Shown here in pieces: positions 34,218 to 39,967 of a stretch of DNA of 49,941 nucleotides. The stretch is taken from contig DATIYF010000049.1 in NCBI GenBank assembly GCA_035517775.1, positions 1 to 49,941 on the forward strand, in the 5' to 3' direction. The stretch comes from DATIYF01 sp035517775. Lineage in GTDB: Bacteria; Acidobacteriota; Terriglobia; Terriglobales; Acidobacteriaceae. The position numbers and the translations under genes are program-made. The number at the start of each line of letters is the position of its first letter. Within the stretch, counting starts at the first letter, position 1. The notes beneath the pieces were generated by a model. It was not told the DNA's origin. It did not search any database and saw only the letters and a list, made by a program, of their open reading frames with translations.

Positions 34218-36068
34218 ATGAGTTATCAGGTCCTGGCGCGCAAATACCGCCCCCAGAAGTTCTCCGAAGTCATTGGCCAGGAGCACGTCACCCGCACGCT
34301 CAAGAACGCCATTGAGCAGGGGCGGACGGCGCACGGCTATATCTTCAGTGGGCACCGGGGCATCGGCAAGACTACGGTCGCGCGCCTTCTGGCCATGGCG
34401 CTGAATTGCCGTTCCGCTGACCATCCTGTGCCTGAGCCTTGCGGGGTGTGCGACTCCTGCAGCGAGATTCGCGCCGGCAACTCTGTGGACGTGATCGAAA
34501 TTGACGCCGCCACCAACCGCGGCATTGACGAGATTCGCGAGCTGCGCGAGGCGGCACGCTACCGCCCGGCGCGCGACCGCTTCAAGATCTACATTCTCGA
34601 CGAAGCCCACCAGATCACCGACGCGGCTTTCAATGCTCTTTTGAAAACGCTGGAGGAGCCGCCCGGACACGTGGTGTTCATGCTGGCCACCACCCAGCCC
34701 GAAGATATTCCCCAGACCATCCGCTCGCGCTGCCAGCACTTCAGCTTTCGCGCTGTGCGCTTCGAAGACATACTGGGCCAGCTCAAGCAGATCGCGGGCA
34801 AAGAAGGAATCAGCGCCGAAGAAGATGCGCTGGCCCTGGTGGCCGAGGCCGGCGACGGCTCCATGCGCGACGCGCTTTCCATTCTTGACCAGGCCATTGC
34901 TTCCTGCGGGAAGGAATTGACCTCGGAAGGGGTGCGGCAACTGGTGGGCACGGTGCCTTCCGGAGTGCTGCAGGAAGTGATGCAGGCGGTGGCCGCGGGC
35001 GCAAGCGAAGACGTGCTGCGGCTGGCCGACAAGCTGCTCAGCGAAGGCCACAATCCCGCGCACTTTGCCCGGCAGATGGTGCGCTTTCTGCGCAATGCCG
35101 TGGTGGCCAAAGTGGCGGGCGGCGACTCTTCCCTGCTGCAGATTTCCAGCGACGAGCGCCGGCGCGTGGCCCAGGTGGCGGAACTGTTCAGTGAAGAAGA
35201 CCTGGCGCGCTATTTGCAAATCATGCTGCGCACGCACGGCGAGCTTGGCTACCGGCAGGAACAGCGCTTCCATCTGGAGCTGGGACTGCTGAAAATGGCA
35301 CACGCGCAACGGCTGCTGCCGCTGGAACAATGGCTGAGCGAGGCGGCGCCGGCCGCGGGCGCAGCCCGGCCAGCCATGCGGCCGGCGGTTGTAGCGGATA
35401 ACCGGCGCTCCGATGCCGGGCCGGTGAGCCGGAGCAATTTTGTGTCTCCCTTCGCCGCCGATACGGCGCGCAAGAGCGGGTCGAAGCCGGAGCTTTCGGC
35501 CGAGGCCGCTCCTCCGGTTGGGCCCAGGCTGGTGAGCACCCCGCCAGTCGTGATGGGGGCGGCGGCGCCGGCAGAGCTTCCAACTCCCCAGCGCGAGCAG
35601 GCAGCCAAAGACCTAACCCCAGAGGACGCAGAAGACACCGAGGCAGACCGCCCGCGCGAGTTTGCGGCGGCAACGCCTGATCCATTGCGCGAGGCTGTGC
35701 TGGCAGCACTGGCCGACGCGGGGCACCGCATTCTGGTTTCCATGCTGGAAAACGGCGAGTGGCAGGTTGAAGGCAATGAGCTGGTGATTCGCGTGGCTGC
35801 CTCGGCGGCGGTGATTGATATGTCGCTGGGCGCCGATGCAAAGCGCCTGGCGATGGCAAGCGCCAGCGGCGCGCTGGGCCGGGCGGTCAAGCTGCAGGTG
35901 GTTCCGGGCGCGACAGGGCCGGCTTCTTCCGGAAGCGCGATGAAGAACAGCGCTGCCTCCAAGGGCGGAGGACGCAGCCGCGCTGAGCAGGATCCCGTCG
36001 TGCGGCGCATGAAAGAGAAATTCGGCGCCGAGATTCGCACGATTATTGATTATCGGGAGAAACGGTAG
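34218..36068 (+). CDS. dnaX: DNA polymerase III subunits gamma/tau
   Basis: A 616-residue clamp-loader ATPase that loads the sliding clamp at primers. Motifs: Walker A GHRGIGKTT (residues 45-53), zinc cysteines C64, C75, C78 and C81, Walker B with DEAH at 128-131, and the SRC arginine-finger motif in TIRSRCQHFSFR. The N-terminal 370 residues are the AAA+ and lid domains; a Pro/Ala-rich linker leads to a small C-terminal domain. No slippery A-run for a programmed frameshift was seen. The linker includes LTPEDAEDTEADR, encoded by a copy of the AGAGGACGCAGA repeat. The start is the Met of MSYQVLARKYRPQ. dnaX-ybaB-recR is a classical order. Confidence 0.96.
   Translation: MSYQVLARKYRPQKFSEVIGQEHVTRTLKNAIEQGRTAHGYIFSGHRGIGKTTVARLLAMALNCRSADHPVPEPCGVCDSCSEIRAGNSVDVIEIDAATNRGIDEIRELREAARYRPARDRFKIYILDEAHQITDAAFNALLKTLEEPPGHVVFMLATTQPEDIPQTIRSRCQHFSFRAVRFEDILGQLKQIAGKEGISAEEDALALVAEAGDGSMRDALSILDQAIASCGKELTSEGVRQLVGTVPSGVLQEVMQAVAAGASEDVLRLADKLLSEGHNPAHFARQMVRFLRNAVVAKVAGGDSSLLQISSDERRRVAQVAELFSEEDLARYLQIMLRTHGELGYRQEQRFHLELGLLKMAHAQRLLPLEQWLSEAAPAAGAARPAMRPAVVADNRRSDAGPVSRSNFVSPFAADTARKSGSKPELSAEAAPPVGPRLVSTPPVVMGAAAPAELPTPQREQAAKDLTPEDAEDTEADRPREFAAATPDPLREAVLAALADAGHRILVSMLENGEWQVEGNELVIRVAASAAVIDMSLGADAKRLAMASASGALGRAVKLQVVPGATGPASSGSAMKNSAASKGGGRSRAEQDPVVRRMKEKFGAEIRTIIDYREKR
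35617..35635 (+). repeat. Dispersed repeat copy inside dnaX
   Basis: CCCCAGAGGACGCAGAAGA differs at two positions from the intergenic copy at 84-102. It is read in frame as part of an acidic linker of the gamma/tau subunit. Confidence 0.5.
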
Positions 36069-36074
36069 CAGCAC

Positions 36075-36215
36075 TTAGCAATCGGCGTTTAGCACTGGCC
36101 GTTAGCACCTGGCATTTGGCCGTTTGCTTTCATCCGATGCGCCCCGAAATCCGAAAGCTGCATGCTAAAGGCCAAGTGCTAATGGCCAAGGGCTAAGTGC
36201 CGAGTTCTAAATGCC
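36075..36215. repeat. TTAGCACT/GGCATTTGGCC mosaic inverted repeat
   Basis: The dnaX-ybaB spacer holds a left half made of AGCACTTAGCAATCGGCG, TTTAGCACTGGCCGTTAGCA and CCTGGCATTTGGCC, and a right half (GGCCAAGTGCTAATGGCCAA, then GGGCTAAGTGCCGAG) that is an imperfect reverse complement of it. The two halves can form a long hairpin in the operon transcript. Related sequences occur at 24245-24410 and 39755-39800. Confidence 0.7.
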
Positions 36216-36232
36216 GAGGGACGAGGACTCCG

Positions 36233-36535
36233 ATGGGCAGTTTCAACATTCAGGAACTGATGTCGCAGGCCAAGCGCCAGTACGAGGCGCTGCAGAAAAA
36301 GATGGAGGAGACGGTGGTCGAAGGCTCCTCGGGCGGCGGCAGCGTCACGGTGAAGATGGATGGGCGCAAGCAGGTGCTGAGCATCAGGATTGACCAGGAA
36401 GCGGTGAAGTCAGGCGACCTGGAGATGCTGCAGGACCTGATCACGGCGGCGATCAACGGCGCCGGGCGAAAGGTGGATGAGGCGATGCAATCCACCATGG
36501 GGGGCATGCTGGGCGGGCTGCAGGGGATGTTGTAA
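36233..36535 (+). CDS. ybaB: YbaB/EbfC nucleoid-associated protein
   Basis: A 100-residue dimeric DNA-binding protein of the YbaB/EbfC family that coats the nucleoid. It shows the usual N-terminal helix (NIQELMSQAKRQYEALQKKM), the Gly-rich turn (EGSSGGGSVTVKMDG) and a C-terminal helix ending in Met/Gly-rich residues (STMGGMLGGLQGML). It lies between dnaX and recR, the usual position. The start at MGSFNIQEL was chosen because upstream in-frame codons fall in a repeat. Confidence 0.93.
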   Translation: MGSFNIQELMSQAKRQYEALQKKMEETVVEGSSGGGSVTVKMDGRKQVLSIRIDQEAVKSGDLEMLQDLITAAINGAGRKVDEAMQSTMGGMLGGLQGML

Positions 36536-36640
36536 TCGGGCAATTTGGTAATCGGGCAATTTGAAAACTGGCATTCCGGATTTGCGTTCTCGATCCCTTC
36601 GGTTTTTCAATTACCGGATTACAAAATTTCCCGATTAGCC
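36536..36640. repeat. AATCGGGCAATTTGG inverted repeat
   Basis: The ybaB-recR spacer begins TAATCGGGCAATTTGGTAAT and repeats CGGGCAATTT, then has the reverse-sense CAATTACCGGATTAC and AAATTTCCCGATTA. The halves are imperfect complements able to form a hairpin between two co-transcribed genes. Confidence 0.65.
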
Positions 36641-36647
36641 AATCTCC

Positions 36648-37247
36648 ATGTCTCGTTTTGCCGAGCCGATGACGCGGCTCATTGACGAACTGAAAAAGCT
36701 GCCGGGCATCGGCAGCAAGAGCGCGCAGCGGCTGGCGTTTCACATCCTGCGGTCAAGCGATGATGACGCCGAGGCGCTGGCCGCCGCGGTGCGCGAGGTG
36801 AAGGCCAGCCTGCGCCTGTGCTCAGTGTGCAACAACATCACCGATGTGGACCCGTGCGTCTATTGCTCAAGCCCTACCCGCAATCAGAAAATTATCTGCG
36901 TAGTCGAGGAGCCTACCAACATCGCGGCGGTTGAAAAGACACGGCACTACAACGGCGTCTATCACGTTTTGCACGGGGCGATTTCGCCCCTGCACGGCGT
37001 GGGGCCGGAGCAGTTGCGCATTTCCAATCTGATGAAGCGAGTGGAAGGCGGGCAGGCGGATGAGGTCATCCTGGCGACCAATCCCACGGTCGAGGGAGAA
37101 GCCACTGCCACTTATCTCTCTGGCCAGCTGCGCCGCGCCGGGTTGAAGGTGACGCGAATCGCCACCGGCATTCCGGTGGGCAGCGATATCGAGTACGCTG
37201 ACGAAATCACCATGCTGAAGGCCATGGAAGGCCGGCGGGAGATGTAG
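36648..37247 (+). CDS. recR: Recombination protein RecR
   Basis: A 199-residue protein that works with RecF and RecO to load RecA on gaps. Residues 10-50 contain the helix-hairpin-helix (LIDELKKLPGIGSKSAQRLA), the zinc finger has C58, C61, C70 and C73, and the Toprim domain begins KIICVVEEPTNIAAVE. The end shows GLKVTRIATGIPVGSDIEYA, as in all RecR. The length matches the family exactly. Confidence 0.97.
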   Translation: MSRFAEPMTRLIDELKKLPGIGSKSAQRLAFHILRSSDDDAEALAAAVREVKASLRLCSVCNNITDVDPCVYCSSPTRNQKIICVVEEPTNIAAVEKTRHYNGVYHVLHGAISPLHGVGPEQLRISNLMKRVEGGQADEVILATNPTVEGEATATYLSGQLRRAGLKVTRIATGIPVGSDIEYADEITMLKAMEGRREM

Positions 37248-37319
37248 CCGGCTGGAGCTATCTGTGCAAAAGCTTGCTTCTTTCGGACGGCCACCCCTGG
37301 GTGACGGCAGCAAGAGCGG

Positions 37320-37586
37320 CGATGTAATACGTTATCCATCAATAGATTAAAAGAATCTAATAAAGCATTGGTTGAGTTGATAGATTGGAACTGGGCGTGC
37401 ACCTACCTCCCCGTCTGTTTCCTCGCTCCTCAGAGTTTTCAGCTGGCGCGAGGCAATGCAGTTCGGGAAACCGGCCTCGCCCACAATTGGGGCAGGCGCA
37501 TTCCCCGCACCAGCGCGCGCCGCGCTGCGATGTAACCGCATCCCAACTCGACGCCTTAACAAAACCGGGCTAACCAGCCCGGTTTT
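37320..37586 (+). ncRNA. Candidate structured RNA or decayed gene region after recR
   Basis: The 453-bp spacer between recR and the next, convergent gene has no convincing coding frame. It starts with an AT-rich patch (about 37320-37390) unlike the rest of the window, including the inverted repeat TAGATT-AAAAG-AATCTA (37343-37359). A GC-rich part follows with several possible hairpins (CCTCGC/GCGAGG; CGG-GAAA-CCG) and ends in a strong terminator. This layout fits a small-RNA gene of about 200 nt, but I could not match any known RNA family. Confidence 0.25.
37561..37586. terminator. Bidirectional rho-independent terminator
   Basis: AAAACCGGGCT (37561-37571) and AGCCCGGTTTT (37576-37586) form a perfect 11-bp stem with an AACC loop and A/T tails on both sides, so it can end transcription from either strand. 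It lies between recR (plus) and the minus-strand nuclease-like gene. Confidence 0.9.
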
Positions 37587-37700
37587 CGTTGGCTGCAGCT
37601 TAAGGGTGGTGGTTTCGCCACAGCCAAGACCGGCCGGGCGCGAGTGGAGCCGGGTTCCGGAGCCCCGGCCCCTTGACCCACAGTTCTCAGCCTTGGGGTC

Positions 37701-38249
37701 TCAGTTCTCAGGTCTGGAAAGAAAGAAATTGCTCTCCTGCTCGACTGGCTGGAGTTCCGCAGGCAAGGCCCCGCCGTTGTATTCCGCCATGCGGTTTTTC
37801 CATTTGAGAAAATCCGTGATGGACTGCGGCTCGATGCGCACTTCCACTCTCCGCAGGCTGGCGAGCAAAAGATTCATCTCGTGACGAAAGCCGATGGCGG
37901 AGCGCAGGCCGCTGGCGGAAGGCCTAACGATCTCAATCTCGCGGCGATGGCACTCGAGCAGACCCCAGCCGGGGGGAAGTTCATGCGGCAAGAGCAAGCC
38001 GGGCGGGGCCAGGTAGAAGCGCTCGCACCCCAGGCCGGTTTTCGGCTTCTCACGCCAGGGCTTGCAACGGTCGGCGAGGAAATCAGCGCGCGAAACTTTG
38101 CATTCCACCACCACCGAATGGCAGGCGCGTTTCCAGCCGATAGCATCGGGCATTTCTCCGCTGGAGCAGGCCTGCTCGGAGAGCACAACTCCGCAGCGAT
38201 ACGACCGCAACCACTGGATGGCTCGTTGGACCAGTTGCGCATGGGTCAT
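37701..38249 (-). CDS. Putative PD-(D/E)XK-type nuclease, MmcB-like
   Basis: A 182-residue protein. The segment MPDAIGW, then SVVVECKVSRADFLADRCKP, has the spacing of a PD-(D/E)XK nuclease core (D, then E-x-K), and the following ERFYLAPPGLL resembles the MmcB family of DNA-repair proteins. Whether it cuts DNA is unproven. It precedes the CHAD-HD gene in antisense arrangement on the same strand (that gene ends 58 bp to its right, upstream). Assignment by eye; moderate confidence. Confidence 0.6.
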   Translation of the reverse strand: MTHAQLVQRAIQWLRSYRCGVVLSEQACSSGEMPDAIGWKRACHSVVVECKVSRADFLADRCKPWREKPKTGLGCERFYLAPPGLLLPHELPPGWGLLECHRREIEIVRPSASGLRSAIGFRHEMNLLLASLRRVEVRIEPQSITDFLKWKNRMAEYNGGALPAELQPVEQESNFFLSRPEN

Positions 38250-38307
38250 GCAGTGAAGCTACGACAGACGGCGGCAGGTTGGAAGTGGCGAGTTGGCTGC
38301 CCGGAAA

Positions 38308-39747
38308 TCATGCGCCCGCCTTGAGGCGCCAAGGCTTCACCATCACTGGGCGGCGGAGTTGCATCTCGAGCATGTGGCGGGCGCCGGCCACGGTCTCTGC
38401 CAAAGGGTCGCGGGAGGAATATCCGGCGGCAGCGACGGTGAAAAATCCGTTCAGGCGATGCACCTTCACATTGTGGATTCTTCCGGAGCGGTCGGCATCG
38501 AGGGCATTGGCCAGGCGCAGAATGGCGGCCAGGCGCCGGACGTGTTGCCGGTCCTCCCGGGAAGAAAGCGAGCGCATGGCCTTCTGGCGGGCGCGGGGCA
38601 GAGCCCCGCGGTGGTAGCGGGCCACGGAGGCGGCCAGGTGAAGATCATGGCTGCGCACTCCCAGCGGCGCGGGAAGCTGGTGCACCAGGCGGTAGGTGCG
38701 CTTGTGGTGCTTCTTTTCGCCTTGGCCACGGCCGACATCGTGCAGCAGAGCGGCCAGGCGCAAGATTGCGCGCTCATTTTTTGCCACTGGGCCTTGTCCA
38801 TCAAGCCACAAGCCGTCGAATAATTCGAGCGCCAGCCGGGTGACGTGCCGCGAATGCTTCAGGTCAGGGTCCAGGGCAGAGGCCCAGAGGGTGAGGCGGC
38901 GCATGGCGGCAGACTCGATCTGCTTGCCGTAGGGAAGTTCGGCTCTCCAGACCGGCCACAGACTGCCCTTGCCCACCATTTTCTGGCGGTACTTGTGAAT
39001 TCTGCTTTCGCGCTCTTGGTGAATGCGGGCGTGCCAGCGGGCATGGGAGCCGGCATCTGGAAAGGCCTTCACCTGCTGCGCCGTCGCCCAGAGCACGTCG
39101 AGATCATGCACTTCCCCCAGCAGGTCTTGCAGTTCTTTCAGATCATTACTCCAGGCGGCATGCTGCTGCGGCAGGAAATTTTCCACGATATACCGGAAGC
39201 GCTTGATACCGATGCGCAGGCGATGCCATGACGCCTGCGAACGGTTGCGCAAAGCGCAGCGATGCAGTTCGCAGGCTTCCTGCCAGCGTTCCAGCGCGAG
39301 ATGTTTGAAGACGAGGCTTCCGGGGCGCAACCTAGCTGCCCGGCGCGGCAAGGAGCGCGCCCAGCGCCGCCACTGCTTGCGATCGAACGACTGCAGCGCT
39401 TGCGCCGCATTCTGCTTCAGCTCTGATTCGCGGCCGGCGAAAGTCTGCAACAGTTTGCCGGTAACCGGATCGCCGGGAGTGTCGAAGTGGTGCACCCACT
39501 CCTCCATTACTTGAACATCGCGCAGATCGCCCAGAGCGCTGAACAGGGCTTTGCCGGTCCTCCTCATCTGCTTCCAGTCAGGATTGGGATCCATGGCACG
39601 AAGGCCATCCGCCATGGAGCGGCAACGGCGCAGCGCAACCCGCAGGTCATGTACCGGATCTGGAGAAAAATCGGCGGCCACCCGGTCACATTCCTCGAGC
39701 ACTCGGTGCATCCAGAGAGCCAGGCCGGGTTTGGCGGGGGCGGGCAT
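38308..39747 (-). CDS. CHAD domain - HD domain fusion protein
   Basis: A 479-residue cytoplasmic protein. Residues about 8-260 are a CHAD domain, a helical bundle of conserved basic residues (PVHDLRVALRRCRS; LRIGIKRFRYIVEN) that binds polyphosphate in characterised members. Residues about 285-475 resemble the HD domain of Ppx/GppA exopolyphosphatases: H301, the HD pair H336-D337 (LAALLHDVGRG), H347-H348, and D417 (RLANALDADR). The combination suggests binding and hydrolysis of polyphosphate or a nucleotide. I start at MPAPAKPG; an earlier Met, 12 codons upstream, falls in a repeat. No ribosome-binding site decides between them. Confidence 0.85.
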   Translation of the reverse strand: MPAPAKPGLALWMHRVLEECDRVAADFSPDPVHDLRVALRRCRSMADGLRAMDPNPDWKQMRRTGKALFSALGDLRDVQVMEEWVHHFDTPGDPVTGKLLQTFAGRESELKQNAAQALQSFDRKQWRRWARSLPRRAARLRPGSLVFKHLALERWQEACELHRCALRNRSQASWHRLRIGIKRFRYIVENFLPQQHAAWSNDLKELQDLLGEVHDLDVLWATAQQVKAFPDAGSHARWHARIHQERESRIHKYRQKMVGKGSLWPVWRAELPYGKQIESAAMRRLTLWASALDPDLKHSRHVTRLALELFDGLWLDGQGPVAKNERAILRLAALLHDVGRGQGEKKHHKRTYRLVHQLPAPLGVRSHDLHLAASVARYHRGALPRARQKAMRSLSSREDRQHVRRLAAILRLANALDADRSGRIHNVKVHRLNGFFTVAAAGYSSRDPLAETVAGARHMLEMQLRRPVMVKPWRLKAGA

Positions 39748-39754
39748 CGGGTCT

Positions 39755-39800
39755 TTGAGCAATCGGCATTCAGCCGTCGGCATTTAGCTTGGCATTTGCC
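39755..39800. repeat. GGCATTTAGC mosaic repeat, short copy
   Basis: The spacer before the CHAD-HD start reads GAGCAATCGGCATTCAGCCG, then TCGGCATTTAGCTTGGCATT. It shares words with the longer mosaic repeats at 24245-24410 and 36075-36215 and overlaps the extreme 5' end of the alternative longer CHAD-HD frame. Confidence 0.55.
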
Positions 39801-39913
39801 AGCCTGACACTCGGGGACCAGGCGGCCAAGACAAAGTGGCGCAAGCGTGGCCGCCAGGGTCGCCAGGTTTACGGTGAGCGGCCAAGGGCCAGCCACTGTC
39901 TTGCAACGGTGCA

Positions 39914-39967
39914 ATTACCTCGGTAATGTGCGCGGCCTCAGGTTTCGCATTACCCTTTTGCGGTAAC
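39914..39967. promoter_or_regulatory. Two TTACC-N-GGTAA palindromes
   Basis: ATTACC-TC-GGTAAT (39914-39927) and ATTACC-CTTTTGC-GGTAAC (39949-39967) lie 21 bases apart at the 5' end of the HEAT/PilZ-like gene. The first overlaps the only upstream ATG. They look like an operator pair; the binding protein is unknown. Confidence 0.35.

Noticed and set aside
34194..35330. 378-codon open frame antisense to dnaX
   Set aside because: Same reasoning: it is the mirror of a highly conserved gene and has no domain.
34218..36068. Programmed frameshift making a short gamma form of DnaX
   Set aside because: No A-rich slippery run with a following hairpin was seen in the frame.
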